This document shows positions 20,232 to 29,799 of a stretch of 64,000 nucleotides of DNA, in pieces. Origin of the DNA: Mycolicibacterium agri (lineage in GTDB: Bacteria > Actinomycetota > Actinomycetes > Mycobacteriales > Mycobacteriaceae); NCBI RefSeq assembly GCF_002553505.1, contig NZ_PDCP01000003.1:1-64000 (forward strand). Reading direction: 5' to 3'. The position numbers and the translations under genes are program-made. Every line of letters starts with the position of its first letter. Position 1 is the first letter of the stretch. The notes under the pieces were generated by a model. The model was not told where the DNA came from. It saw only the letters and a list, made by a program, of their open reading frames with translations, and did not search any database.

Positions 20232-21509
20232 ATGAACCCGAGCAACCGACGCCGATCTCGGATGCCGCGCATCGCCGGGATCGCCACGTTTGCCACCTGC
20301 ATGGCCATCGTCGCCGGGTGCGCGACGGCCCCGTCGACGACCGAGTCAACACCGGCCCTCAAGCCCATCGACCAGGCAGCGTTGCTGGCCGTCGTCGAGA
20401 AAGCGGCCAAAGACATGCTGGTGCCCGGCGCGGTCGTCATGATCCGGACGCCGCAGGGCACCCACACCGCAGCGGTCGGGACAACCGAGCTGGGCACGCA
20501 AACACCGCCGGACGCTGACACCCACTTCCGGATTGCCTCGAACTCCAAGACCATGATCGCAGCGTTGATCGTGCTTCTCGCCCAGGACGGCAATTTGACG
20601 TTCGAGGATCCGGTCGCGGCCTTCGTGCCCGATGTGCCCAATGGCACCGACGTCACGATCGCGGATCTGCTCACGATGCGCAGCGGGCTGTACAACTACA
20701 CGAACGCACCGGAATTCGCGGCCGCCCTCGATGCAGATCCGGGCAAGGCGTGGACCCCGCAGGAGGTGTTGGCCATCGCCTTCGCCCACCCGCCTGATGA
20801 CACCCCGAACACCACCTACGAGTACAGCAACACGAACTACGCGTTGCTCGGCCTGGTCGCGGAGAAGGCAGGCGGCCGTCCGCTGGGAGAGCAGCTGCAC
20901 GATCGGCTTTTCAAACCGCTTGCGCTGCAGGAAACGTCGTTGCCCGCCGTCGACGACACGCAAATTCCGGCGCCGTACTCGCACGGCTATATGTACGGCG
21001 GCTCGGCGTTCGCGATGGTCGATGACCCCTATCCTGCCGACGTCAAGGCCGCGGCGCGGGCCGGGACGCTGGAGCCGACCGACTACACCCACCAAAACCC
21101 GTCCTACGCGCACGGCGCCGGCGGCGTGATCTCCACCGCAGACAACCTGACGACGTGGATGCGGGACTTGGTGTCGGGCAAGGTATTCGACGCCGACTTC
21201 CACCGGCAGTGGCTGGACAGCGTGCAGGCCGAAGACCCGCAGAATCTCGACGGCCAGAAGTACGGGTATGGCATCTCATATCAGCGGTTCAGTCCGACCG
21301 CCGCGATGTACTACCACGGCGGCGAGATGCCCGGCTTCAACTCCTTCATGGGCTACGACCCGGATAACGATGTGTCCGTCGTGATTTGGACCAACCTGAC
21401 CATCTCGCCTCTCGACGACAAGACGACCGCGCAAGCACTGCTGCCGATCATTCTCGACGAGGTCTACACCGGGCTTTCGCTGGCGCCGTCGCCGACCACA
21501 ACGAGGTGA
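20232..21509 (+). CDS. Exported serine hydrolase lipoprotein (beta-lactamase / D-Ala-D-Ala carboxypeptidase fold)
   Basis: 425 aa. A lipoprotein signal with lipobox IVAGC sits at about residue 30. The penicillin-binding-protein motifs are present: SNSK (SxxK, near residue 104), YSN in EYSNTNYALLG and HGG in YYHGGEMPGFN. It belongs to the class C beta-lactamase-like group, which includes D,D-carboxypeptidases, esterases and D-aminopeptidases; action on peptidoglycan or small esters in the envelope cannot be told apart. The ATG at 20232 is preferred over GTG 20223 because of spacing to GAGGGAG. It is convergent with ldtB, seven bases apart. Confidence 0.87.
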   Translation: MNPSNRRRSRMPRIAGIATFATCMAIVAGCATAPSTTESTPALKPIDQAALLAVVEKAAKDMLVPGAVVMIRTPQGTHTAAVGTTELGTQTPPDADTHFRIASNSKTMIAALIVLLAQDGNLTFEDPVAAFVPDVPNGTDVTIADLLTMRSGLYNYTNAPEFAAALDADPGKAWTPQEVLAIAFAHPPDDTPNTTYEYSNTNYALLGLVAEKAGGRPLGEQLHDRLFKPLALQETSLPAVDDTQIPAPYSHGYMYGGSAFAMVDDPYPADVKAAARAGTLEPTDYTHQNPSYAHGAGGVISTADNLTTWMRDLVSGKVFDADFHRQWLDSVQAEDPQNLDGQKYGYGISYQRFSPTAAMYYHGGEMPGFNSFMGYDPDNDVSVVIWTNLTISPLDDKTTAQALLPIILDEVYTGLSLAPSPTTTR

Positions 21510-21516
21510 GCCGGCG

Positions 21517-22740
21517 TCAGATGTTGGCGTTGCCCGCGCGCCACTGCTCCCACGGGATGTTCCAGTCGCCGAGGCCGTCGGTGCCCGGCAGGATCGAGCC
21601 CACCGTGTTCATCACCTCGACGATGTCGCCGCGCTTGGTGTTCTCGAAGAACCACCGAGCGTTGCTGGTGCTGACGTTGATGCACCCGTGGCTGACGTTG
21701 CTGTAGCCCTGGCTGCCGACCGACCACGGCGCGGCGTGCACATAGATGCCGCTGTAGGACATCTGGGTGGCGTAGTCCACCTCGGTGCGATATCCGTTGG
21801 GCGAGTTGGTCGGAACGCCGTAGGTGGACGAGTCCATCACCATGTGGCCGAAGCGGTCGCCGATGATGTAGATGCCGTTGTTGGTGGGCGTGCTGTTCTT
21901 GCCCATCGACACCGGCATGGTCTTGATTACCTCCCCGTTGCGGCGGACGGTCAGCGTCTTGGTGTTGTCGTCGACGGTGGTGATGACCGCGTCGCCGATG
22001 GTGAAGCGGGTCTTGACGTTGTCCTGGCCGAACAACCCGTCGCCGAGGTCCACGCCGTAGGTGTTGACTTCGACCTCCACGGTCGTGCCCGGTTTCCAGT
22101 ATTCGGCTGGCCGCCAGCGGACCTCGCGGTTGCTGAGCCAATAGAACGCGCCTTCGACGGGCGGATCCGTCTTGACGGTGATCGCACGCTGCGCGGCCAA
22201 CCGGTTCGGAATGTTCTCGTCGAAGCGGACCGCGACGGGCTGACCGATGCCGACGACCTCGCCGTCGTTGGGCAGCACGTACGGCATGGTCAGGTTTTCC
22301 GGCGAATGCGTCTCGAAGGTCAGCTGCTGGCTGGTGGCGCCGCCGAGGCCCAGCGACTGCGCGCGCAGCGTGTACTGGGTGTTGTAGTCCAGCGGTTCGG
22401 TGGTGTGCCACGTCAGCCCGTCGGGGCTGAGCTCGCCGGCGACCGGGACGCCCTCGTCGTCGTTGGTCATGGTGACCGCGCCGAGCACACCGGCCTCGGC
22501 GCTGACGGTCACCGGCTGGTCCACCGGCACGCCGACAGCGTCGTCCTTGACCGACGCCGTGAGCTTCGGCACAAGAAGGTCGCTGTAGGGAGTCCCCTTA
22601 TCGGTGATGACCTCGGGCTGAGGCGGAGCCGAGTTACCACCGCAAGCGCTGAGGGCGAGGACCAACGCCGGGATCAGGGCGAAGGCCATCAACCAGGCAC
22701 AAAGGCGACGCGGACGGGCCAGAGTCTTGACCTGCCACAT
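21517..22740 (-). CDS. ldtB: L,D-transpeptidase lipoprotein (LdtMt2-like)
   Basis: 407 aa, close to the 408 residues of LdtMt2 (Rv2518c). It makes 3-3 cross-links in peptidoglycan. A signal peptide with lipobox LALSACGG is followed by two Ig-like domains (about 45-250) and the YkuD catalytic domain with the motif [23 protein letters not shown], giving the catalytic Cys near residue 350. The ATG at 22740 has GGAG six bases upstream; a TTG four codons earlier does not. It stands next to a class C-like hydrolase, also an envelope enzyme. Confidence 0.94.
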   Translation of the reverse strand: MWQVKTLARPRRLCAWLMAFALIPALVLALSACGGNSAPPQPEVITDKGTPYSDLLVPKLTASVKDDAVGVPVDQPVTVSAEAGVLGAVTMTNDDEGVPVAGELSPDGLTWHTTEPLDYNTQYTLRAQSLGLGGATSQQLTFETHSPENLTMPYVLPNDGEVVGIGQPVAVRFDENIPNRLAAQRAITVKTDPPVEGAFYWLSNREVRWRPAEYWKPGTTVEVEVNTYGVDLGDGLFGQDNVKTRFTIGDAVITTVDDNTKTLTVRRNGEVIKTMPVSMGKNSTPTNNGIYIIGDRFGHMVMDSSTYGVPTNSPNGYRTEVDYATQMSYSGIYVHAAPWSVGSQGYSNVSHGCINVSTSNARWFFENTKRGDIVEVMNTVGSILPGTDGLGDWNIPWEQWRAGNANI

Positions 22741-22898
22741 ACTTTGCTCCAACTTGCGACGAGTTTTCTAACCGGGACTTTGGCATTAGTCTAAGCGTTA
22801 CTGGAGTCCTGCGGCGACCGCGCTGAGGGCGTCCTCAGCCGAGGGCGCACAAAAGTGATTTCACCCCGCGCGGCAGGGCCTGTTATTGTCGCCTACGC

Positions 22899-22974
<76 letters not shown>

Positions 22975-22976
22975 AC

Positions 22977-23002
22977 AAACCCCCAGCTCAAAGGGGGTTT
23001 TT
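22977..23002 (+). terminator. Rho-independent terminator after tRNA-Lys
   Basis: AAACCCCC (22977-22984), loop AGCTCAAA, GGGGGTTTTT (22993-23002). The T run follows the stem on the plus strand, and the convergent acyltransferase gene ends three bases later. Confidence 0.9.
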
Positions 23003-23004
23003 CG

Positions 23005-24252
23005 CTATCTGGGCGCCCCGTCGGAGGCGACAACTGTACACACAGCTGTACACAACGCCGCGCCGTCCGCCGCCGGCCGACTCCCTGGGGCCATCGCGCT
23101 ATCCCGTTGGGGCGCAGGCTGCGTGGCCGGTCGGGTGAACCTGTTCAGCGCCCACGCCAACGGCACCGTGACCGCCAGCGTCAGCCCGAACAGCACCGGC
23201 AGCGAACCAGAGAACATCGGCCACCCCAGGCCGCCGAACACCAGCGCCATCACCAGCACGTGCAGCAGGAAGATCTCGTAGGAGATCTCGCCCAGCCACA
23301 CCATCGGCTTGCTGCTCAGCACTCGCTCGACCCACCCGCCGCGGCCGAGCACCAGCGGCGCCACGACCAACGTCGCAATGCAGCCGTAGAGCAGGTTCTT
23401 CGTCAACGGCTCCCACAGGCGGACCGGGCCCATCGTGACGGCGCCCGCGACGGGCGTACAGACGACCACGAAAAGCGCTACCGCCAAGGGCATCCCCGCG
23501 ACCGCCGGCCACCGGACGTCCATCGACCGCAGCGTCGCCAGCATCATCCCGCCGGCGAACCAGCCGAGATGGGCTGGCAGCCACATCCCGGCCGAATTCG
23601 GCAGCCAGTCAGTGGTATTCACGACAATCAGCCACACCGGCGCGATCGCGGCGAGCGCGGCAAGGCCCAGCAGCAGACGCTTCGGTTGCCACTGGCCGCG
23701 GCAGTGCACGACCAGCAGGTAGTGGGCCAACAGCGGCAGCACTGCGTAGAACGACACCTCCACGGCCAGGCTCCATGTCTGCGAAAGCCCTTGGTGCAGA
23801 TAGGTCACCAGATAGTTGTCGGTGTAGATCTGCGTCAGCGTGAGGTAGCGAACCAGGCCCGCCCAGCTTTGGCCGGGGTTGGGACCCGTCGAGTAGAACG
23901 CGTACACGCCGAAGGCGAGCGCGACCGTGACCAGATACGGCGGCATGATCCGGCGCAGCCGATGGCGCGCGTAGCGACCAATCACCGGCGCCGCCGTCGC
24001 GGCCGCCGCGGCCCGAGCCCACGGCCGGAACAACAGGAATCCGGAGAGCACGAAGAAGATTGCGACACCGATCTCGAGCCGCGCATAGGCCACTCCGATG
24101 AAGCCGTGGGTGAGCTTGCCGGTGGCGAACGCCGCGTGAGTGCCGAGCACCAGCAGCGCGGCCACGGCGCGCAGGCCCGTCAGCGACGCGATGCGGCCCC
24201 GATCAGGGGCGCGGTCGACGCGCGGGCTCTCCACGGCTGGGCTCGGTAACAC
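23005..24252 (-). CDS. Acyltransferase-3 family membrane O-acyltransferase
   Basis: 415 aa with about ten transmembrane helices. The conserved N-terminal part RIASLTGLRAVAALLVLGTHAAF carries the catalytic-type His, and EIGVAIFFVLSGFLLFRPWARA is the second family landmark. Such OafA/YrhL-type enzymes acetylate or acylate envelope polysaccharides or glycolipids; the acceptor here is unknown. GTG 24252 has no ribosome binding site but TACACT ends eight bases upstream, which fits a leaderless start. The neighbouring antiporter gene is in the same direction, 69 bases upstream. Confidence 0.85.
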   Translation of the reverse strand: MLPSPAVESPRVDRAPDRGRIASLTGLRAVAALLVLGTHAAFATGKLTHGFIGVAYARLEIGVAIFFVLSGFLLFRPWARAAAAATAAPVIGRYARHRLRRIMPPYLVTVALAFGVYAFYSTGPNPGQSWAGLVRYLTLTQIYTDNYLVTYLHQGLSQTWSLAVEVSFYAVLPLLAHYLLVVHCRGQWQPKRLLLGLAALAAIAPVWLIVVNTTDWLPNSAGMWLPAHLGWFAGGMMLATLRSMDVRWPAVAGMPLAVALFVVVCTPVAGAVTMGPVRLWEPLTKNLLYGCIATLVVAPLVLGRGGWVERVLSSKPMVWLGEISYEIFLLHVLVMALVFGGLGWPMFSGSLPVLFGLTLAVTVPLAWALNRFTRPATQPAPQRDSAMAPGSRPAADGAALCTAVCTVVASDGAPR

Positions 24253-24321
24253 CGGGCGAGTGTATGGGTTTGGTCATTGCAATCACTAAATTCCCGCTGA
24301 GCGGGGGCTGAGTGTGCCGCA

Positions 24322-25296
24322 TCACACCTGTGTCACCAAGACGAAGGCCAAGAAGCACAGGTAGGCCAAGACCATCGCGCCGCCCTCGGCGCGACTGACC
24401 CGTCGGCCCGAGATGAAGATCGGGATGCACACCAGCGCGACGGCGACCATCACCGGGATATCGATGCGCACCAGGGCTGCGGGCAGCGCCAGCCCGTGGG
24501 CCGGGATCAGACACGTGACACCGAGGATCAGCAGCAGGTTGTAGATGCTGCTGCCGAGCAGGTTGCCGATGGCGATATCGCGCTCCTTGCGCAGCGTGGA
24601 GACGACGGTGGTCACCAGTTCCGGCGCCGAGGTGCCGATGGCCACGACGGTGAGACCGATGAAGGCGTCGGAGACGCCGAATCCGCGGGCCATGTCGACG
24701 GCGGCGTCGACGAGCCATTCCGCTCCGATCACCACGACGACGATGCCGCCCAGCGTCATTGCGACGTATCGTGTGACAGCGCGACGATCATCGGTTGTCC
24801 TGGGCTTGAAGCTGGTTGCCGCCAATTCGGTTGTGAATTGGGCGCTTTCGCGTCGAGCCGCCGCGACGAGCACGACGGTGTAGACAATCGCGCAGATCGC
24901 AAGGACGGCTCCGTCCCACCGGGACAGCACGCCGTCTGCGGCGAGTGCCCACAGCAGAAGCGCGGCCACCGCCATCACGGGTAGTTCGAAGCGCAGTGTG
25001 CGCAATTCGATGGCCAGCGGCAGCAGTAGCGCGCTGAGTCCGAGAACGAGCAACAGGTTGACGACGTTGGTGCCCGTGATGTTGCCAACGGCCAACGCGC
25101 CGTTGCCTTCTGCGGCCGACACGACACCGACGGCGAGTTCGGGCATGCTCGTGCCGATCGACACCACGGTGAGGCCGACGATGAGCTGGCTGATTCCGAG
25201 CCGCGCCGCGATCCAGGTCCCGCCCCGTACCATCACCTCCGCGCCGAGCACCAGGGCGGCGAGGCCGGCCGCGAACCAGGCAGCGCTTGTCAGCAT
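24322..25296 (-). CDS. Calcium/sodium-type cation antiporter (CaCA family)
   Basis: 324 aa, about ten transmembrane segments in two inverted halves. Each half has the alpha-repeat signature: GTSMPELAVG...GNITGTNVVN in the first and GTSAPELVTT...GNLLGSSIYN in the second. It probably exports Ca2+ in exchange for Na+ or H+. The ATG at 25296 is chosen; an upstream TTG at 25326 would add ten residues before the first helix. It is divergent from the large exported hydrolase. Confidence 0.88.
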   Translation of the reverse strand: MLTSAAWFAAGLAALVLGAEVMVRGGTWIAARLGISQLIVGLTVVSIGTSMPELAVGVVSAAEGNGALAVGNITGTNVVNLLLVLGLSALLLPLAIELRTLRFELPVMAVAALLLWALAADGVLSRWDGAVLAICAIVYTVVLVAAARRESAQFTTELAATSFKPRTTDDRRAVTRYVAMTLGGIVVVVIGAEWLVDAAVDMARGFGVSDAFIGLTVVAIGTSAPELVTTVVSTLRKERDIAIGNLLGSSIYNLLLILGVTCLIPAHGLALPAALVRIDIPVMVAVALVCIPIFISGRRVSRAEGGAMVLAYLCFLAFVLVTQV

Positions 25297-25658
25297 CGCC
25301 GGCGCCTCTTTCGGTGGTTCGATCAAGTGCAGGTCTGCTGTCAGTAAAGCCTGGGCAAGGCGTGATGAGAGGCAAACCGCACTTCGAGCATGTCCGCCTG
25401 GCTGGTGCAGTTAACGAGAAGTATTCCATTTAGCAAATATTTTCTGCTTCGCCACAGTTATGATTTCCAGGCTGTTATTCGATTCACGCGGATGGCCTAT
25501 GGCCTGGGTGGATCGATTCGCGCACGCCGCGCCAAGCCCAGCGCAAGTCTTCGGCAGCGAAGAGTAGTCGAATTGTCGGAGCTGGAAATTTTTCGGTGTT
25601 TGGACTCATTTACGCAGTTGAAAGCGTAACCTCTGCCGCGTCTGGCGAGGAGGAAGCG
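25297..25658. other. 362-base divergent intergenic region
   Basis: It separates the antiporter gene from the exported hydrolase. It is AT-rich compared with the rest, mainly at 25425-25480. TATGAT at 25459-25464 is a possible plus-strand -10 box, without a convincing -35. No open frame with a ribosome binding site was seen. Confidence 0.4.
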
Positions 25659-28517
25659 ATGAGCGCTGCGAGCTATATCGGTCGTGTTGGTGGGTTGGCG
25701 GTGGCCCTGGGCGTGGGGACGGCGATCGTCACTGGACAGGGCGTGGCGTACGCGACGCCAGCCTCCGACGACGGAGGCACCAATGTTAGCTCCGAAGGCA
25801 ACAGCGATGGAGGCGGTGCCACAAATAACACCGCCACGAATACCGCCACGAACACCACGCCGACGACCACGACCCCCGACAAGCGCGGTCCCGGCAAGAT
25901 CGACATCAAACTTCCCCGCCTCGCCGATATCGTCGGGCGCCATCGCGCCGACGCCACAACGCCGGGCTCTGTCACGGCGACGTCGATCGTCAAACGGTTC
26001 TCGGATGCCACCAAGCGGGTGACCGACGCGCTCGAGGATATCGCCGCGGGCGGGTTGAACAATGTCTCAGTGCAATCGACGTCGCGCACGGAAAAGTCTT
26101 CGAATTCGCAAGAGCGCGTTGCGGCGAGGTCGGCTCGCACGACGAAAACCACTGAAGCGCCGACGGTTACCGAGACCACGCTTACCGAGACAAACAATCC
26201 GGTCGGAAAGACATCTGCGAACCGTCTTGAGTCGGCGCGCAATTGGCTGGCGTCACCGCAAGCGGCGGCTGGGCGCGCTGTCGAGACGATCAACCCGGTG
26301 CCACAGCCGACCAAATTGTGGACGCCACCACGGATCCTCGCTCCGTTCGGCACCATGCAGGCAGCACCGGATACGGCGCCGACGACAAGCACGTCGAGTT
26401 TGTTGACGGCGGTGCTCGACGTGGTCAGCCCGTTCGCCGGTAATTCGCCGGCATCGCCAGGAGTGGGCTCGCCGCTGTCGTGGGTGCTGGCCGGTGCGGC
26501 GCGCCGTGAGATCGGCATCGAATCGTTCACTCCGCAAGCGCTTTTGGCGCCGTCGACGAACTCGCTGACCTATGACCCGACGGTCACGCTGGTGAAGGGC
26601 GTGATCACCGGTGACAACAACGGGCCGACGGAGGGCGTGAACTACTTCGTGGTGAGCCAACCGTCCGGTGGTGGAAAGGTTTACGTCGATCCGCAGACCG
26701 GCGACTTCAGCTTCCTGCCCGACCTGTCGTCGGTGCAATCCGGCGGCACGGAGACGTTCAGCGTGGTCGTGGCGGAGACGACGCCGTTCACCTCCGCGAT
26801 CACGGGCATCCCGGTGGTCGGCTCTCTTGCGTCTCAGGTCTTTGTGGTGCTGTATCAGATTCCGGTGGTCAACGTGGTGCTGTCGCCGATCATCGGGCGA
26901 TCCCAGATCACCTCGGTACCCATCACGGTGAGCCAGTACGTGAAGGAGGGTCAGCCCGTCGCTTTCACTGTGATGGTGGAGTCGTTCGACGGCACGCTGA
27001 TCAGTACCAACTACTTCCCGGCGACCAGGGTTGCCAGCGGTGATGCAGACGTCGCGCCGACGATTCTCAACGGTCCCGGCCTGGCGACCGCGGGCAACAT
27101 CGACCCGACGGCGCCGAACACGGTCGACGGCCTGGTACCGGGAATCGACGCGCTGCGCGACGCCGGCTACAACGTCGTCACGTGGGATCCGCGAGGTGAA
27201 TTCGCCTCCACGGGCAGGCTGGAACTCGATTCGCCCGAGTTCGAGGGTCAGGACGTCAAGGCCATCATCTCGTGGATTACCGACAATCCGCAGTACACAC
27301 GCCCGGCGATGGAGACTGCCAACGACCCGTGGATCGGCATGGTCGGCGGCTCCTACGGCGGCGGGATCCAATTGGTCACCGCGGCGATCGACGACCGCGT
27401 CGACGTGATCGTGCCCGGCATCGCGTGGAACAAGTTGAACGACTCGCTATACCCGCACGAAGCGTTCAAGACGGCGTACTCGTCACTGCTGCTGCTGGGT
27501 CTGGTCACCGCTGGTGCCCGCATCAACCCGCAAATCTATGGGGGCATCATCACCGGCGCCGTGCTGGGCATCCTCACACCGGGTCAGCAGCAGCTGCTGG
27601 CACGCAGCGGACCGTGGGACCTCGTCGGCGGCATCGACATTCCGACGCTGTTCATCCAAGGCACCGTCGACGTGCTGTTCCCGTTGCAGCAGGCGCTGAC
27701 CAACGCCGAGACCATCGGGCCGAATGCCGAAGTCAGCATGATCTGGTTCTGCGGCGGCCACGGGTTCTGCCTGACGCTGACCCCGGAGCAGCTCGCCGAG
27801 CAGAACGAACTCTTGCTCAACAACACGATCGCGTGGTTGAACAACACGCTTCCCGAGGCCGACGGGAATCCCTACGACGAGGTCGATGTGCCGAAGTTCC
27901 AGTTCGTCGACCAGAACGGAACGTGGTACACCGCAGACGTTCTGCCGATCGACAGCGCCTTCTACGCCGGTGGTACACCGATCGTCACCAACGGTTCAGG
28001 AGGCCTGCTCCCGATTGTGCCCCTGCTCGGAGGATCCGGACCGCAATCGGCTGTGTCACTTCCCTATTCACTTGGGCTCGGTTCGCAGGCGACGAATGCG
28101 ATCAACGTTCCGCTCAACGACCCGACCACATCGGGTGTTCAGGTCGTCGGGGCGCCCCAGTTGACGATGACCTATTCCGGGATCGGGACCAGCAGACACG
28201 TCTACGCCCAAATCGTCGACAAGAAGACCGGATTGGTGGTCGGCAACATCGTCACTCCGCTTCCAGTCACCCTCGACGGCAGGACCCATACCCAGACGTA
28301 TCAGATGGAAGACATCGTCTGGACCTACGGTGACACCGTGCCCGACGCAAGCGATCTGGAACTCCAGATCGTCAGCTCGGCCACCCCGTTCCTCAACTTC
28401 ACCCAATACGGCTTCATCAACGTCTCAAGTGTGAGCGTTTCTCTACCGACACCCGGGCCGAACGTGGTTGAAGAGCTTGCGGACCCGTCCCAGCAGACAG
28501 TCACCGTCGCCGCCTAA
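25659..28517 (+). CDS. Large exported alpha/beta hydrolase (CocE/S15-like) with Thr/Asn-rich N terminus
   Basis: 952 aa. A signal-like segment (VGGLAVALGVGTAIVTGQGVAYA, cleavage near residue 28) is followed by about 230 residues of Thr/Ser/Asn-rich low-complexity sequence, then a beta-rich Ig/VCBS-like segment (about 300-420). The hydrolase domain has WDPRGEFASTG, the nucleophile GGSYGGG, Asp in IQGTVDVLFP and His in WFCGGHGF, a full triad with a Cys pair beside the His. The C-terminal 150 residues resemble the jelly-roll domain of X-Pro dipeptidyl peptidases/cocaine esterase. It is probably secreted or surface-exposed. GAGGAGG before ATG 25659 fixes the start; the frame is open 21 codons further up. 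Substrate unknown. Confidence 0.83.
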   Translation: MSAASYIGRVGGLAVALGVGTAIVTGQGVAYATPASDDGGTNVSSEGNSDGGGATNNTATNTATNTTPTTTTPDKRGPGKIDIKLPRLADIVGRHRADATTPGSVTATSIVKRFSDATKRVTDALEDIAAGGLNNVSVQSTSRTEKSSNSQERVAARSARTTKTTEAPTVTETTLTETNNPVGKTSANRLESARNWLASPQAAAGRAVETINPVPQPTKLWTPPRILAPFGTMQAAPDTAPTTSTSSLLTAVLDVVSPFAGNSPASPGVGSPLSWVLAGAARREIGIESFTPQALLAPSTNSLTYDPTVTLVKGVITGDNNGPTEGVNYFVVSQPSGGGKVYVDPQTGDFSFLPDLSSVQSGGTETFSVVVAETTPFTSAITGIPVVGSLASQVFVVLYQIPVVNVVLSPIIGRSQITSVPITVSQYVKEGQPVAFTVMVESFDGTLISTNYFPATRVASGDADVAPTILNGPGLATAGNIDPTAPNTVDGLVPGIDALRDAGYNVVTWDPRGEFASTGRLELDSPEFEGQDVKAIISWITDNPQYTRPAMETANDPWIGMVGGSYGGGIQLVTAAIDDRVDVIVPGIAWNKLNDSLYPHEAFKTAYSSLLLLGLVTAGARINPQIYGGIITGAVLGILTPGQQQLLARSGPWDLVGGIDIPTLFIQGTVDVLFPLQQALTNAETIGPNAEVSMIWFCGGHGFCLTLTPEQLAEQNELLLNNTIAWLNNTLPEADGNPYDEVDVPKFQFVDQNGTWYTADVLPIDSAFYAGGTPIVTNGSGGLLPIVPLLGGSGPQSAVSLPYSLGLGSQATNAINVPLNDPTTSGVQVVGAPQLTMTYSGIGTSRHVYAQIVDKKTGLVVGNIVTPLPVTLDGRTHTQTYQMEDIVWTYGDTVPDASDLELQIVSSATPFLNFTQYGFINVSSVSVSLPTPGPNVVEELADPSQQTVTVAA

Positions 28518-28528
28518 GGGAGACCTCG

Positions 28529-28813
28529 TCACGGCGCCCGCAGCACGTCCACCTCGGTGGCGGTCGAGACGCGCTGCGGCGGGAATCCCGCGCGGTCACA
28601 GGTCTGTGCGACGGTGCTCGCCGAGTCGGCGGTGAAGACGGCGAACAACACCTCGTCCGTCGGTACAGATAACAGGTTGAGCAGTTGGACCCGTGAACCC
28701 TGAGCCGACATCGACACCGCAGAGTCCTTCAGCCGCGCCGCCGTGTCGTCGAGCGGTTCGTCGGTGACCGAGTGGTACCACTCGACGAGATAGCACGGCA
28801 CCGGCACTGTCAT
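28529..28813 (-). CDS. Small conserved hypothetical protein, ferredoxin-like fold suspected
   Basis: 94 aa, no signal or membrane segment. The pattern CYLVEWYHSVTDEPLDDTAARLKDSA then LLNLLSVPTDEVLFAVFTADSASTVAQTCDRAGFPPQRVS resembles small DUF4242/NIPSNAP-like alpha-beta proteins that form dimers, but I cannot assign a family firmly. The ATG at 28813 is too close to AGGA; GTG at 28807, two codons in, has better spacing and may be the true start. It is convergent with the large hydrolase, 11 bases apart. Confidence 0.6.
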   Translation of the reverse strand: MTVPVPCYLVEWYHSVTDEPLDDTAARLKDSAVSMSAQGSRVQLLNLLSVPTDEVLFAVFTADSASTVAQTCDRAGFPPQRVSTATEVDVLRAP

Positions 28814-29025
28814 TTCCTGAACGCTAAGCGCCTTGTCAGCGCGAAGAAATCGGGTGTTTCCCTATTCCTCCACGGTGAGGACTCGTCGCGAGGCCCTGCA
28901 AAGCCGATCAGAGCGGGCTGTCCGCCACAATGCCATCGGCGAATGGTTGCCAGCGGAACGTCCCAGGCAGCGACGCAAAGTGCATCTTCGAAAACGTCAA
29001 TATGTGCTGATGCACACTGACTGAC

Positions 29026-29050
29026 AGTTCGTCTATCCAGAAGACGAACT
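29026..29050. promoter_or_regulatory. Perfect 9-bp inverted repeat in the 28814-29198 gap
   Basis: AGTTCGTCT-ATCCAGA-AGACGAACT. There is no T run, so an operator is as likely as a hairpin. The surrounding 385-base gap has low GC, a small GTGC-TGAT-GCAC hairpin just upstream, and two copies of ATGCTAGTGT (29120 and 29199), the first of which could be an extended -10 (TGCTAGTGT) for a downstream transcript. No convincing gene lies in the gap itself. Confidence 0.5.
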
Positions 29051-29198
29051 ACCGGCGAGTAACGGACGCGTATCGAACAAGATCATAGGTCCTGGATAAC
29101 CCCTGGAAAATGTAAATCTCATGCTAGTGTGCGATTAGCTGACGATGGTTGTGGGTACAACTGCACGGGTCGGGCGATGTGGAAGGGAGACTTAGCTG

Positions 29199-29384
29199 AT
29201 GCTAGTGTTCCACTCCATGCTCTCGCCGAGAACCTCGCATCAGCCCGCCGAGCAGCATGTTGCTGTGCAGGCTGCCGACGCCTCCGTGCCGCTTCGGATC
29301 CGCAACTGCAACCGCCTCGGGCGCAGCGCCAATCCGCCCGGATTCTCGTTCTCTGAGTGGCTGAAGGAACGACGCCGTCGCTGA
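29199..29384 (+). CDS. Possible small protein of unknown function
   Basis: 61 aa, not recognised. GGGAG lies nine bases before the ATG and third codon positions are mostly G or C, as in real genes of this genome. The C terminus is FSEWLKERRRR, a short basic tail. An extended -10 motif about 75 bases upstream could drive it. An overlapping frame starting at 29174 is less convincing. It may also be a transcribed non-coding region. Confidence 0.4.
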   Translation: MLVFHSMLSPRTSHQPAEQHVAVQAADASVPLRIRNCNRLGRSANPPGFSFSEWLKERRRR

Positions 29385-29401
29385 AAGTCCGCCGAAAGTC
29401 A

Positions 29402-29424
29402 ATGAAAAGCCGTTGAAAACGGCT
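29402..29424 (-). terminator. Terminator of the DUF3618 gene
   Basis: On the minus strand AGCCGTT-TTC-AACGGCT forms a perfect 7-bp stem and is followed by TTTTCATT. It begins two bases after the stop at 29427. Confidence 0.75.
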
Positions 29425-29426
29425 GA

Positions 29427-29651
29427 TCACTGCCTTATCTTGCGCACCACCAGTACCAAAAGCAGGGCTCCGATGCCCGCCAGCGACATCGCCACGGCAG
29501 GCTTCTTCACGAAGCGGACCAGGCCGGACTTCACGTCGTCGGCAATCCTCTGTGGGTTGGCCCGCTCGGCGAGGGTATCCACCGTCAGGGCCAGCTGGTC
29601 GCGCGCCTGATCGATCTCCTGCTTGATGATCTCGGGATCACGATCCGCCAC
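29427..29651 (-). CDS. Small DUF3618-type membrane protein
   Basis: 74 aa. It starts ADRDPEIIKQEIDQARDQLALTVDTLAERANPQR, an amphipathic helix typical of DUF3618, and ends with one transmembrane helix (AVAMSLAGIGALLLVLVV) and a basic tail. Position matches Rv2520c. The role is unknown. Two GTG codons compete: 29657 sits directly on the GGAGG site, while 29651 has six bases of spacing and gives the N terminus MADRDPE, so I chose 29651. Confidence 0.8.
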   Translation of the reverse strand: MADRDPEIIKQEIDQARDQLALTVDTLAERANPQRIADDVKSGLVRFVKKPAVAMSLAGIGALLLVLVVRKIRQ

Positions 29652-29799
29652 TGTCACCCTCCATCGTCACGTCCAGCCGGCCTGGTGTGCTTCTCGCGGC
29701 CGCACGTCGTCGGTGCGTCCGCGTCCGCGTCACCCTACCGAACTACCCTAGATCAGCCGGCGCCACCACCGACGCGCCGGTGCGAGAGAGAGGATCCCT

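Noticed and set aside
28833..29024. Plus-strand 63-codon frame
   Set aside because: Very Arg-rich, without a ribosome binding site, and it ends within the palindrome region; it looks like a chance frame.
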